A DNA stretch of 64,000 bases from Phoronis australis (lineage: Eukaryota > Phoronida > Phoronidae): positions 1,087,253-1,151,252 of the forward strand of contig NMRA01000035.1 in NCBI GenBank assembly GCA_002633005.1. The letters are read 5' to 3'. The first letter of the stretch is position 1, and each line of letters opens with the position of its first letter. Of the stretch, positions 13,049 through 25,185 are shown one piece after another. The notes beneath the pieces are model-generated. The model was not told the DNA's origin and did no database searches. It worked only from the letters and a program-made list of their open reading frames with translations. Made by a program: the position numbers and the translations under genes.

Positions 13049-13500
13049 AAATGAATGTCCAAATTTTGACCAACTTCGGAACATAATAACTCTTAAATGG
13101 CTGCTCGGATTAACATGAAACTTTCAGGTACTATGCATTATTCACTGTTCTTTAAAAGACTTTTAAAAATTGTCTTTAAAATGTTCCTCTTTCGCATGAG
13201 GGGCTTCCAAAAATAGAATTTTCATGATTTTTATGAAAAACAAAGTTACATGAAACGAAAACGAAAATCAAGAAAAATGAAACAGCGGATTTGAGATTTA
13301 TCTTCAACATTTATATCATACAAAAAATTAATATAGCTCATCTTATTGCTCCTATTGTTTTGCTATGAATGTAAATTCCCTTTTTACTTAATGTTAATAA
13401 AAAGCATGATCACGCGACCTAAATCTAATGCTACAGAATTTCTACTCTAAGAAAATATATATTTTTGCAGAATTTTCTGGATATTTGGCTAAATTTGCTG
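13049..13500. repeat. Dispersed repeat family R1, copy 2
   Basis: Diverged copy of 1730-2175, same orientation, keeping gaaactttcag, ttttcatgat-tt-atgaaaaac, atttatatcat and a terminal ggatatttgg block. Confidence 0.5.
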
Positions 13501-15766
13501 TCTTGTCGATCAGGTCTTACGTAAGCTTAACGAAAAACAATAAGCCAAATTGACTGCTTTAGGTATTGAACTGTTCAAATCAAACAAGAATGTCGAAGAA
13601 AAATAAGAAAATCTCAGGTGGAGCGTAAAGCGTAATTAATTTATCACAACCAATTATTTACCTGATTACCAAAGCTAGTTGAAGTTATTGTTTATAACAT
13701 TATGTATCATTTCAAGAAATTACACATTTACGCACAGTATGCCAGATATACTTACTAACTTCCCATTTCTGATAGCTTGGCGTTAAATATTAGAATTTTG
13801 CAATTCAAGATCCATTCAGAACTTAAGTCAATGAATCAGTACTAAGAATTATTGCTGATAAGAACGTTGCCAAATACTTTACAAACTTCAATAAATGCCA
13901 CTGAGAAGGCCCGTATTTGCATTTTATGCTGACCACTTGAAAAGCATGTTTTTTTGTTCAATTTGCGATATTTTACTATTCACAGGAAACCGATGATACT
14001 GTATAGTATAAGAGGCACGTGCAAAATGATTTGATGTTCTACTGGATTGAAATTGTTCTTACGATGCATTCGTGTAACGTATTTATAATTATACTTATAA
14101 GGTGGCAGTATTACCTTGCTTCCGGAATCTCTATGACGTCGTCATCTTTACTCTGTGAAGGGATGACAAGGCTGCAACTTTCGTCGAACATCTTATGCCT
14201 TCCCTTGTCTCTGTTCATGATCTTGTAATGACTTTTCTACAGTTTAAACCTCAAGATCATTAACTTATATTTGGTAACGTGTGATAACGCGTTATAAACC
14301 AGGGTCCTAGAACTGAGAAGCTGTTCTCACTGTCATCAGCAGTACTGTTAACAGAGAAATTTGGTAACAACATCACATATGTTGATTCACATTCACAAAC
14401 TTTCAACCTTTTTACCTGCATACTCTTTGTATTTGTCTAATAATGGCGTTTTCGTGCCACGTTGAGTTTACCTTTCCCTCATTATTCAAATCTGTATGGC
14501 TCGGTAACAGACCCGCATAAAACAAACTTGATTAAAATATTGAATATTCTGTTGGATAGCTTCACAGACATTCGCTCGTATTCTCTATACAGCTTTCGAT
14601 CACCAGGCGATTAACTTCATAACTGTGCACCTGAAAACTTCTTTCACGGATAACTTGTTGAATGATCTGTGTCTCCTTGGTAATTAGCGTCATTCACATC
14701 TATTCTTGAGTGCAGATAACTTCATCCCACTTTTCGAATTTCAAAATCCTTCAGGTTTTCCTTGGGGACACGTTGTGCTAGCAACGATACTCCAACAAAG
14801 TTAACATCAGATTTTAGGATTTCTAGCAAAATGCACATATTTTTGGGGCGGTTGGCGTCACATCGACCAGTTCTGCAGCGCCGGACTAAGTGGACTTATA
14901 ACAGTAGACAACTTGGTAACACACGTTTGAGTATGTGGAAAGGTATTTAGAAATCCGTTTTAAAAATCTATGAAACCCTTCCACGAATAGTCGTGAGAAA
15001 ATTTTTGTACCTTCAGTGTTAGAACGCCTGTACTTCGGTGACATTGGGAAAGATAGGGTCTTAAAAGAGAAACAGGATTGTTCTTAACTTTCCACGAGAT
15101 GTTAACTCAGATTGCTTCAAGGTTCTGTGTCTGACACCTGCTTCAGTCATGTTAGGTTTTCCCACCGTTTCTTGTGGAAAACATCGCTTGTTTATTATGA
15201 GGTAGGTCACTTTGACGTTTTGGACCTAGTGAAATAAAATTAAAATTCCAAATTCAAAAACAATCATAATAAATAGGATTTATATAGCGATGTAATTTAC
15301 TAAGCACTTCGAATCTTATAACCCCGGCCATGGACCCGGTCAACCCTAATCTTCAACTCCCCGGGAGCATACAATGGGATGGTACTGTTGTCGGAGCACA
15401 CCAATTTTAGGTGCTATAATAAGCCCGCGTAAAAAAGCCCAAGACCAGCAAAATTTTTCAAAATTTTACTGTATGCATTTCTATTCCTATAGGTCCAAAT
15501 CGCTTCGTGCCAGGTACGTCATCACGAAACATCTGAATACTGGACCGAGACCATCCTCATTTCTATTCGTAACTATAGACGTCTGCCTGCTTGACTAAGT
15601 ATATGAGGGTGATCCCCGTCTTATTCCAGTAAACAACGCATTAATTTCCACGCCAAAGGTCATCGAAATGACCTGAGGTAATTTTGCTTAATTTCTCATT
15701 GAACCATGCTTTACCAAACACTCTGTACAACAAGTATTCAGACAAAATGACTATGTATTCCCCATC

Positions 15767-16254
15767 ATGACGGCTGAGCGGAAGCCGAATTCGTCGTCAG
15801 AGTAGTCTTCCCTCGTGATCAATGATGGATGGGGAATTAACAGAAAAGTTGTCAAAACGGTTAAGACATTCTCTAATTACTTTTGCCGCCATAATAGCAA
15901 TTTTGCTGTTGACAGAATTAGCCGTCATGACGGGAAACAGTATTTTGTCGGATTGCTTTTGCCCCATGTACTCTGTACCTCCCTAACGAAGTTGTTTTCG
16001 GAACAGTGTCCTGAAGTTTGTAGTCCTAGCCTGAAGACGTATACGCGCGATCCGTTTCAGGGTAACAGTAGATATCTTCTGTAGTTGGCCAAACATACAA
16101 TGCAACTGTGAATGGCGCGCTTATGCTGTTGGTTGTGCCAAGATCACCGGAAACGAAACAACAACGTGAAACTAAAGCAAAGAAAGTGGAAGCTCCAAAG
16201 CAGAGATCGTACTTCACGGTCACAAAGGTTCACTTGGCGCAGCCTGCATGACCT
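15767..16254 (+). pseudogene. Broken copy of the transmembrane ORF at 36910
   Basis: Aligns to the copy-B ORF from its ATG (MTAERKPNSSSE). Codon 13 is TAG here where B has TCG, and one extra base in the gatggatgggga run shifts the frame before the membrane segment. A downstream frame ending RSYFTVTKVHLAQPA (stop at about 16252-16254) stays open in both copies, so part of this locus may still be an exon. Function unknown. Confidence 0.5.
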
Positions 16255-18529
16255 GCTCAAGGGAACACACAAAAAAACTGCGGCATTTTGGACCAAGAAA
16301 AATGGGTGTTTTTCTAGGAAGGCGATGGACGTATAAAAACGCTTTTTGGCCATCTGAGTACATAGGTTAAAAAATTCTAAAATAAAACTGAAGAAAAAAG
16401 AGCTGTCAAGGCAGCGTGTCACGAACGTTGCACCGGTGGTCATATCAGCTCAAGGTAGAGAACCCGGGCTTACATGTTTACGACTGATGGATGACGAAGC
16501 ATGGGAAGTGATTTCAGACACCAAGAACGAGTGGCAACAATCATTGCATGAAAAAGGAATCGCGTCGTATCCGGTGACATCCAAGCTCATTTTAGCGGAG
16601 CACCTGCCCAAGTGAACTCACAACCAATACGACCAGTGTTTTGTGATCCGCGAATAGTGCTGGTGATTGTTCTAAAAAGCAAAAAACTGATAAATTGTTT
16701 TGCTTCTGATTGCCATATCTGTACATGTTTTATTATGTTTGTAATAGCATATATAAATATTTGAATACTTATATCAGATACTACTTACATTACATTCAGC
16801 TGTGTACTGTCTACAACCCACTATATAATGCTTCGCGCGATTTCTGGGTTTGCCATTATTTTGCTTGCATATTCTGTGTATTCTTCAATAAATATATATC
16901 ACCTTAGCAACTGGTTTGGAACAGTTGGGTGCATGTACTTATACATTTCCAGTAAAGTTGTTTTATATTCCGAGACGTGAACTCTGGTGCCCCAAGTCGG
17001 GGCTAGCCCAAGTTATCCCCGAGGCAAAACTACAAGATTATGGGCGGCAAAAATGTTTATCTATGAAATAGAATAATTAATGGATATAAAGAAAATTAAG
17101 GTTCATGGTTGGCTAAGCTTGTTTGGGGCGGATCCATGATCTTGAGGTGGGGAGGGGGGGCATGGCAGAGTATTAGCTAGGACTTTGCCCGACAGATATT
17201 CGCACCCTCCCCTAACTCAAATAGAATCTGGGAGAATTTTAGAGGAGGCCATGGCTCCCCCTAAATCCGCCACTTGTTTCATCGGAAATTGGGCTTAGGA
17301 TAAAAATCTACAACTGAAAGCCAAGACAGAAACCGGTAGCCTACTCGGGAGTACATTAAACATCAAAGGCAATTGGCTGTAGACTCTTCGAGAAACCGGC
17401 TACAGCTAGACTCTAGACTCTGGTTAATGTGGACAACTTGCATACCGGTTGGTCACCGTGGCCAACTAGGTTGCGACAATTACGAAAGTTACAAAGCCCA
17501 AGAAACTATTTGCCAATTTCGTAGTTAGTACAAAAATATAATATGCTAGAAAATAGTACAACCAGGTGTTTGTAGTCATGTCACCTGTCTTTTCTTTAAA
17601 ATCAGAATTTGCCATAGAGAACGTTGTAATCTCCACAACATGAAAGTTCTTGCAAGAAACATGCAAAACCTGGTTTACTGATAAAAATTTGGACGTCCAC
17701 TCCTAACAAATAACAGAAGGTTCTTAGAAAAAATAAATCATACGCTCATCAAAAAGTTTGAGGTAACTGAACAAGGAAACGCAGTTTGTGAAAATGACTT
17801 GTTCTTATAAAAAGAATGCAAGGAGAATGCCCAAAGAAGTGGGCAACATGGAATAAAAGCAACTGATCATAGCTTCAAAAAATTTCTTGCCTACAATTGG
17901 GCGCAGAGGCCTTCAACCTCCGACAAAACAGTAATACACAAATTCTTCAAAAGATCTTCACCAATGTGTGCTACGTCTTAATCACTGCTACTCGTATCCC
18001 TGACATTTTACCACCATGCACTAAATTACACAAAAACAAATAAATAATAAGGAAAACTGGACAGAACTGCCCAAACTATAACTACACAATGTCTAAAACA
18101 TAATAAACGTAACCAATGAAACACCTACATGCCAGGAATTTTCATTGTCTGGTTATCATATATTCAAATGGATTGCTCCACAGTTCATATCAGACACAAA
18201 TGCACTTAGGAGGGTCTGAATGGTGGCACAAATTCAAGCCAAGAATAGTGGGTTATTGAATATCCATCCTTAATTACAAAGAGCATTTAACAGCTATTCT
18301 AAATGACTTGAAAGTGAAGTCCCTGTATTAGTATAGAAGGCCCCAGTCTTCGATGGGCGTTAAGCAGGACTCCCTATAATATTAACTAGAGATGACCCAC
18401 TCTAGAGGCCAGAAATTGTTCTTGTCTATGCCATTTTAATAAGAATAAGTCAGTTGAAATAATAAGCCCTTATTTGCCTTTGTCTGTAAACTGGTACACA
18501 AACTGAAACTTAAAAGCCTGCATAAATAT

Positions 18530-19055
18530 ATAGTTCTTAAATCCATGTGGAGATGTATATCACAATTTTTCTAAGTCTGGCCAGCAAGCCATTTGTGGTC
18601 AAATCACGGGACCTAATGAATACAAGACAGGTTCAACTCTTGTTGAGGCAGATATCTTTTCAGACTTGTATTCATTTAGTCACGAAATTTGGCCACAGCT
18701 GACGTGCTGATCAGAATTTAAAATGTTTGGGTTAAATTAAAAGCCATACTTCATGTTTGATGACCATTGTTTGGTTCATGTTTTAGGGTGGAACCCTTTG
18801 TTTGGGTTCCTTAATTGGACATACTTGCCGGAAGTAAAGCGTGGTATGTGTGCCAGGTGTCGCTAGTGAATAGCACTATCACGACCAATGAGATATAGAG
18901 GTCCTAATTACACTTTCATGATATTACAATGAACTGAAAGGATTTAACCACTTGCTACAATAGAGGCATTCGCTGATGCTAACTTGTTCTGCACCGGTGT
19001 GAAGCACGAGTTTAATGACAGACTGCAACAGAAAAAGACAACTTATTACAGCCTA
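18530..19055. mobile_element. About 0.5-kb insertion specific to copy A
   Basis: Copy B runs straight from the cctg-ataaatat block (about 41170) to ttgcaaaatg-aacagcag (about 41208), while A has about 525 extra bases. Inside are an imperfect inverted repeat (tgtggtcaaat-cacg at about 18594 against cacgaaatttggccaca at about 18682) and a piece of repeat family R2 (18821-18870). It is probably a composite insertion; ends are not resolved to the base. Confidence 0.5.
18821..18870. repeat. Dispersed repeat family R2, partial copy
   Basis: The block cttgccggaagtaaagcgtg...gccaggtgtcgctagtgaa recurs at about 26626-26776 and 42420-42580. The two longer copies extend about 100 bases further upstream. 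No ORF; SINE-like size but no tRNA-like promoter recognised. Confidence 0.6.
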
Positions 19056-20173
19056 GGTTAATTGCAAAATGGAACAGCAGTACACAAATGTATGTAAAAT
19101 GAATATTATTCACTCACAAGGTCATTCCATACTTCAACAGGTGTTCAAGTCCCTTGCATTAATATTCTGTCATAACCAGTCGGCAGTGTACATTTATAAC
19201 AGAGTCAAAACATGATCAGATTGAACAATGTACAAGTGCAGTACCATACAAACACAAGATTTAGTGGCATTATATTGGCTTCGATGATGACCAGCCCGGG
19301 CTACAAAATAAGTTTTACTCCACGAGATGTGTGTACAATATTCACTTGTGTTTTGAATAATTGCATACATCTAGGATTCAGTTCTATCCCAGCATACATC
19401 ATTTAATGAACACATTGAAAAGCAAAATAAGTTTCTGAACATCAAGGATGACAAACTCTTAAGGCGTATAACAGAAACAAAAGCTCTGTGTGGGGTAGAA
19501 CAGAAGTTAACAGAAATTGATCTAGACAAATGAACAGAATACTAAATCCTGTTTTGTTTATTTCAACCAAAGCTGGTCTTATCCCATGAAAAAGTACCAC
19601 TGCCATTTTCCGATAAATAAAAACATATTATACAGCTAAAAACGTTTCCTCATTGCGTCAAATTTGAGGTTCAGGCAGGCAGACAGGGTTTTACCTACAG
19701 CAATCAAACAGCTAAGTCACCAACAGCATAAAGAACAGTTGCCAAATTATCAGATTATGTGCAGACTTTCTCAACGTGCTCTAAACTTTTGAGGGTTGAC
19801 TATGGTTCACAGAGCCTCACATGCTTTCACATATTTAAGCCAGCCCTGTATTTTGCCATTTAGGTAGGTACAAAAAAATCGAAATAGACCTTTCACTCTC
19901 ATAAAACGGGTCTCACAATATCCTTTACCATTATAGGATTCTATTTCTGTTCCTAACTCAAGTAACTAGCAATGTGCAAATGGGCCATTTTCAAATTCGC
20001 AATTTTAGAATGAAATTTTTTCTTGAATCTGGTCTCAATGCTCTTCTTGGTAAAAGAAGCGGAGTTTTATGATGGAAAGGAATAACATAAGACTGATTAT
20101 ATGAGACTAAAAGCTTCATTTTGATTTTTGTGATTAGGAAAATGCAGCTTTAGTTTATCCACAGTTAAGCTAT

Positions 20174-20504
20174 GGTCACAACCCGCCGTGCGTGTTTATT
20201 GTTCGTACGTTTTCTGCGGACGCCACGGGCACCACGTTTTTCTGAAAACGTGAGTAGGGAGTGGCAAGCGCAGGGAGGACGTACGTCAACGCACGTCACC
20301 CGTACTGCCGTGAATCTGTAATGCGAACGCAGCTTGCACGCAGAGAAAGTTCTGCATGCACTAAAAGTGCTACGTCGTGTCTGCGTTCTCCTGCGTATTC
20401 ACCAAAACGCACGGAGGCCGTACTTGCCACGTACGGATCGCCAAATTTCCCCCACGTTTTTACACGTAGACAGCACGCACTTGCACGTACGGCGGGTTGT
20501 GACC
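20174..20504. mobile_element. Short TIR element (MITE), CpG-rich
   Basis: 331 bp bounded by 22-bp terminal inverted repeats starting GGTCACAACCCGCCGT (20174-20195 and 20483-20504, two mismatches). The interior is rich in cgtac / gtacgt motifs, unlike the AT-rich surroundings, and has no transposase. No clear target duplication: the left flank ends ctat and the right flank begins aaggc, 9 bases before the N gap. It lies exactly where alignment to copy B stops. Superfamily not assigned. Confidence 0.75.
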
Positions 20505-20513
20505 AAGGCTTTA

Positions 20514-21273
20514 NNNNNNNNNNNNNNNNNNNNNNNNNNNNNNNNNNNNNNNNNNNNNNNNNNNNNNNNNNNNNNNNNNNNNNNNNNNNNNNNNNNNNNN
20601 NNNNNNNNNNNNNNNNNNNNNNNNNNNNNNNNNNNNNNNNNNNNNNNNNNNNNNNNNNNNNNNNNNNNNNNNNNNNNNNNNNNNNNNNNNNNNNNNNNNN
20701 NNNNNNNNNNNNNNNNNNNNNNNNNNNNNNNNNNNNNNNNNNNNNNNNNNNNNNNNNNNNNNNNNNNNNNNNNNNNNNNNNNNNNNNNNNNNNNNNNNNN
20801 NNNNNNNNNNNNNNNNNNNNNNNNNNNNNNNNNNNNNNNNNNNNNNNNNNNNNNNNNNNNNNNNNNNNNNNNNNNNNNNNNNNNNNNNNNNNNNNNNNNN
20901 NNNNNNNNNNNNNNNNNNNNNNNNNNNNNNNNNNNNNNNNNNNNNNNNNNNNNNNNNNNNNNNNNNNNNNNNNNNNNNNNNNNNNNNNNNNNNNNNNNNN
21001 NNNNNNNNNNNNNNNNNNNNNNNNNNNNNNNNNNNNNNNNNNNNNNNNNNNNNNNNNNNNNNNNNNNNNNNNNNNNNNNNNNNNNNNNNNNNNNNNNNNN
21101 NNNNNNNNNNNNNNNNNNNNNNNNNNNNNNNNNNNNNNNNNNNNNNNNNNNNNNNNNNNNNNNNNNNNNNNNNNNNNNNNNNNNNNNNNNNNNNNNNNNN
21201 NNNNNNNNNNNNNNNNNNNNNNNNNNNNNNNNNNNNNNNNNNNNNNNNNNNNNNNNNNNNNNNNNNNNNNNNN
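20514..21273. other. Assembly gap (760 N)
   Basis: Run of undetermined bases. If copy A truly extends as B does, this gap should contain a copy of FAF2 exon 14. Confidence 0.99.

Positions 21274-21309
<36 letters not shown>
21274..21309. repeat. (CA)n microsatellite at gap edge
   Basis: About 18 CA units immediately after the N gap, followed by the FAF2 exon at 21414. CA-type tracts also border the seams at 10783, 36034 and 44948. Confidence 0.95.
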
Positions 21310-21317
<8 letters not shown>

Positions 21318-21413
21318 TACAGAATATTACATGTTACAACACATGAATATTTTTCTAGCTTTGGACAACAATGATAATTTTCACAACAGAAATGAAAATC
21401 TCTTGAAGCTCAC

Positions 21414-21557
21414 CTTAAGCGACATTGACCTCTTGAATTTGCGCTCTAAGCGAGTGCCTGACGGAAGTTTTAGTAGTATTTTAATAGATTCTGTGTCATC
21501 AGCAGGGGGCTCTGCTGAAATTTCATCTCGTAGACGCACCTTCTTGTTGGCTATTTC
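21414..21557 (-). CDS. FAF2: FAF2 exon 13 (N-terminal half of UBX domain), out of place
   Basis: A 144-base phase-0 exon with acceptor CTCTTTCAG and donor AAG/GTGAGC. It encodes 48 residues including EPPADDTESIKILLKLPSG and TRLERKF, matching the FAF2 segment that links the coiled coil to the UBX fold and carries its first strands. Exon 12 (46564) ends in phase 0 and exon 14 (44374) begins in phase 0, so it fits precisely between them; with it the protein has 445 codons, the length of vertebrate FAF2. But it lies 22.6 kb beyond the last exon on the transcribed strand, so in the given order it cannot be spliced in. It is either a duplicated 3' FAF2 fragment in the A unit or a misplaced contig. 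Confidence 0.9.
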
Positions 21558-21987
21558 CTGAAAGAGAAATTATCAGTTACACTGACAATTGCACAAGGAC
21601 TTTTAGTACAATTCTCCTGAAAACATTTTTGGTTAATCGCACAGCCGAGATCAAAACTGCTTTTTCGCAATTGTGCAGTATATGGATAAATTGCAATGCT
21701 CGGTGTGACTGTGCAAAACAAGCAGTGTCACGTTGAGCTTCAATGTCATCATAATCGAAGCAGTCGGTAAATGTCCACTTACTCTTAACCTACTACTATG
21801 ATTTTATAGTAAAAAAATCCGTGCTCTGCTCTAACACAAATTTCTTTACTAGGAATTATTTACAAAATGACTGCGCACAAGCAGGTACTTTTATTCAGCA
21901 ACATACAAAAGTAAAAAGTAAATCTGTTATGAGTCAATCGGCTTAGTTACTAACTGCAATGCGACTGGAGGGGTCCTTTAGGGGCAA

Positions 21988-22230
21988 CTGGATGGAACAC
22001 CGGTCCATCATGGGTGACTACCCTGGATGGAACACCGGTCCACCACGAATAACGAATCTGGATGGAACACCGGTCCATCATGGATGACTACCCTGCATGG
22101 AACACCGGTCCATCATGGATGACGTCCCCGTTGGAACACCGGTCCACCACGAGTGACTACTCTGGATGGAACACTGGTCCACCATGGGTGGCAACCCTAC
22201 ATGGAACACTGGTCCGCCACGGAAATTTAC
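21988..22230. repeat. 35-bp minisatellite, 7 units
   Basis: Units begin at 21988, 22023, 22058, 22093, 22128, 22162 and 22197, a period of 35 with one 34-base unit. The core is ggatggaacaccggtccayc; the palindrome ACCGGT is kept in five units and is ACTGGT in two. The period is not a multiple of three, so it is not coding. Confidence 0.9.
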
Positions 22231-23117
22231 GAAATCGCTACAATTGCCGTTCATCCGTAACTCTTCGGAAAATTCCGTATCGTCCTTGACCTTCGATTAA
22301 CATGGGGGTTGCTCCGGACGGGCTTTTTAGGAAGATTTTTGAGATTTGACCGCGAATTTCTTGCGAACTGGGTGAAGCAGGACACCGTAAATAGTATTGG
22401 GAGAAAGAACAATTCCTCATGATTTGTTGAACTTCTGTTTTGTGTAAATTTATAGAGTTATGTGTTTACTATGGACAGCTGAAGTGAAGCACCCGTGGAA
22501 TTTCTAGTCCGGAGTGTCATACCTTGTAGTATTATATAGTGTATTGGGGACGATCAGAAGCTGAAGACGCCTGTTCCTTATTTAAAGGAGCACGCGCAAC
22601 AATCGCATGTTCAATAAAGGGCATTGTACCGACACTTATACGCTATTAAAAATAAGACGCATAATTTCCATAAAAACGATATCTTAATTCAGTGAAAATT
22701 TTCTCTCATGTTCTCTTACTTGTAAACCACCGATCGCAAATTTGAATGCGGGTATCGTGTCGTCGGAATCCTTTGACTTGAGCATTATACTCAGTTACCA
22801 GTGGTAACTTACTTTAGCAGACGACATTTTCACGGTCGAAGCTTAGTGTGATAAAATGTGTAGTAAGCTATAATAGTTCCTAAGCCTTAAATTATAGATT
22901 CACTTTATTTCTATTTTGTTTAAATTTTCAATTGGTTTTGAGTAAAAGCATTATTTGACAAAAATAGCTCGGCCTTTCTTAAAAGATTACGACCTCCGAC
23001 CCCGGGCCTCTGACATAGAAAGTAGTTACAAAGCCGAGGCAAGTCGAGAAAGGTAGATCGATTCATTGCAATGTTTCTCGTTCAGTATGTGGCATAAATA
23101 GATTTTTACATGTTCTC

Positions 23118-23242
23118 AGTCGTTATTCCCCTTATCTAGAGCCCTCGTGGATTTTGTAGAATTATCACCCTCGGGGCTAACGCCCCTCGGGCGATAATTC
23201 ACCAAAATCCGCTCGGGTTCTAGAATACAGGGAATAATGACT
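23118..23242. mobile_element. Foldback palindrome of about 125 bp
   Basis: The left arm (23118-23180: agtcgttattcccc ... attatcaccctcggggc) and right arm (23181-23242: gcccctcgggcgataattc ... gggaataatgact) are inverted copies of each other with scattered mismatches and almost no loop. The ends are AGTC(A/G)TTATTCCC. Typical of a foldback MITE. Confidence 0.7.
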
Positions 23243-24429
23243 TCGCCATGTAATAATCTATATATCTAAGTTTTGAACTTGAAGTACCAAAACAGTGGTA
23301 GATTTTAATCACTAGCTTAAAAGTTCATTGTAAGTCCATCCCTAAACTTACCACATTACAGGTACACTAAACATTTCACGTGTCATTAAAAAAGTTTAAT
23401 CTTTATTAGAACTCAAATCATAAAATATATAGAAAAGTGCAAATATGGGGATAACCAAACTGAAGATTTGGAATTTTGGTGGCACTAACTATATAACAAT
23501 TCTAACTCTTTGTCAGAAATAAAAAAATGAAAAGTGGGCACAACAACTGTTTCCTGGTCAAAAATCTGATTAAACGAGATTGAAAGAATATCAAAAAATG
23601 AATCCATGTGATATTGTTAACTCTGATCAGCGTTTGTATATCCACCGAGTACATCAATACGCGCGGTAGTTTATCGTACCCAATGATTGTAGCTTTTTTT
23701 TAAAAATCGAAAACCGGGCTTGGTTGTTTTTTTTTCAGCTGAATACCGCCGTGGTGTTCGTTTATAACAAAAAGTAGTGGTTAATGCATTTTAAAAATTA
23801 GCCATTATGTACAGTCAGAGATGTCTTATACAGTTTATGGTCGGACAATTACATTTAATTGGGTCTTGATCGGGCAATGCGGTCATCACAATTGTACCCG
23901 ATTCCGGCGCCGCGCTCTCTTTGATCCCGGTACAAGTCGCTCAGAAGGACGAGCGGTGAAAATTCCCGCATATCTTTAGAAATGCGTGACTTCCTTGTAA
24001 GCGTATTATTCATGGTATGTTAATTTTTGCGACATCTCTCGGGAGATGATGATAGGTTGGCAACAGCAAAATTTGTTCTGAAATTCGGTTTTTCGGTATC
24101 GAAGTTCTAAAAACTTATAATGCTGTGACGTGAACGCAACCTCGTGAAAGAACAACAGTTGATTGAAGAATCGGTGGAAAAATAAACTGGCCAATAAGTG
24201 ACGCAATATTTCATGGCGCCGAAAGCCGACGCAGAAGATCGCTCCACAACTTTAGCAGCAGAATAACGGTAGAACGCCATTTTTTCCAACACCGTTAAAT
24301 AATCTAGTTTACTCAAGGAAGACTGTAGTTTTTAATGACACTAATTTTGTGTCAGATTTTATCTTACCACTTTTTTACCCACATCGGTGCAAAGCTGTAT
24401 ATTTAGTATAAAGCTTTGTACCAAGGCTA

Positions 24430-24500
24430 CACTTTTGTATGAGGAGCCATCAAAAGACATGATTTTCACTATCTTCATGAAAAAATCAAAAGTTGCATAA
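24430..24500. repeat. Dispersed repeat family R1, fragment
   Basis: Short block with agccatcaaaag, gattttca, atcttcatgaaaaa and caaaagttgcataaa, matching 1860-1920 closely. Confidence 0.5.
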
Positions 24501-24533
24501 AGAGAGAGGCAAGCTGCAGTGATGGACGCTGGA

Positions 24534-24683
24534 GTACAGCCTCCCGTTCAGTAACGCTAGGACCTCGCTAAAAAGCAAGACTTCGCGAGATTACGTGAGA
24601 CATTGCCGTGCATTTTAAATCAGAGCACGTGTCTTTGACTAGGTTTTAGCTAGGTTCTGGCGAAGGTCCTAGCGTCTACTGAA
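24534..24683. repeat. Imperfect inverted repeat pair
   Basis: GTTCAGTAACGCTAGGACCT at about 24536 is mirrored by aggtcctagcgtctactgaac at about 24663-24683, with gctaaaa / tttagc also mirrored further in. Possible short TIR element; no target duplication resolved. Confidence 0.45.
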
Positions 24684-25185
24684 CACACGCCAGGTCTGGT
24701 CGCTAGCTGACGTCTTTTCCTGCTTGACGTTAACACGCTCCGGGCTTGAAGGAGGTACCAGCAGTGGCTGCAAGAATAACAATAACCAACAACAGATTGT
24801 GTTCGACAAAAGGTAGGGAGAGTGGGAAAGGTATAAATCGGTTGGTTTTAAGATTTTGTGGAACCCAGGGCAGGGAGCCGGTGAGAGAAGTATCAAATGG
24901 TCTAATTGCGAACACTTACCAGTGAATGTACTGTTGCGTGAGGCTGGGCCAACATGAAGCTGGAGAGAAAGAACAAACAGCGCTACCATCAGACAAGGTA
25001 GGAACTAACTAGGAGTTGAATATGAAGCATGAAGGGCTGTAGAATGTTATTTGTCCAAATAATAGGATTTATGTCAGAGTGCCATAAATCTCATTATTGA
25101 GGACAAATAAAACAACAACAATATATAATTTTAGTTGTATTGGGAATTTCAGGGTCACAGCTTTACAAATGAATATTTCACAGAA

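Larger units (their letters stand above)
9378..14500. other. Copy-A-only non-coding region
   Basis: No convincing gene. From about 8896 to 14500 nothing aligns to copy B, which joins the equivalents of about 8895 and 14505 directly. It contains a decayed LINE 3' end, an inverted repeat, an R1 copy, a single-N seam in a CA tract at 10783, and a weak internal repeat (gcatgtgtcccgt blocks at about 12243-12310 and 12662-12745). Confidence 0.6.
3040..20165. repeat. Segmental duplication, copy A (partner 27191-42350)
   Basis: Alignment by eye to copy B starts at cgtcaat / tagagtgcccagaca (3040 against 27191) and runs in the same orientation to about 20165 against 42350. The innexin coding part is about 98% identical; flanks are more diverged. 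A carries sequence absent from B (about 8896-14500 and about 18530-19055). It lacks the LINE of 28539-30295 and the 1.5 kb at about 38260-39770. It could be a true tandem duplication or two alleles joined in assembly. Confidence 0.9.
16640..20165. other. Non-coding tail of copy A
   Basis: Aligns to copy B (37830-38260, then 39770-42350) with no shared long open frame. Reading-frame conservation between the copies is absent, as expected of non-coding DNA. It includes a G-rich run at about 17146-17160 and an A-specific insertion at about 18530-19055. Confidence 0.6.

Noticed and set aside
20261-21374. Long open frames across 20514-21273 and 33344-34223
   Set aside because: They consist almost entirely of undetermined bases.
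24669-24989. Minus-strand frame starting MVALFVLSLQLHVGPASRN, like a signal-peptide exon with a GTAAGT donor
   Set aside because: No downstream exon or homologue recognised, and the surrounding patch looks like old mobile-element DNA. Kept only as a weak possibility.
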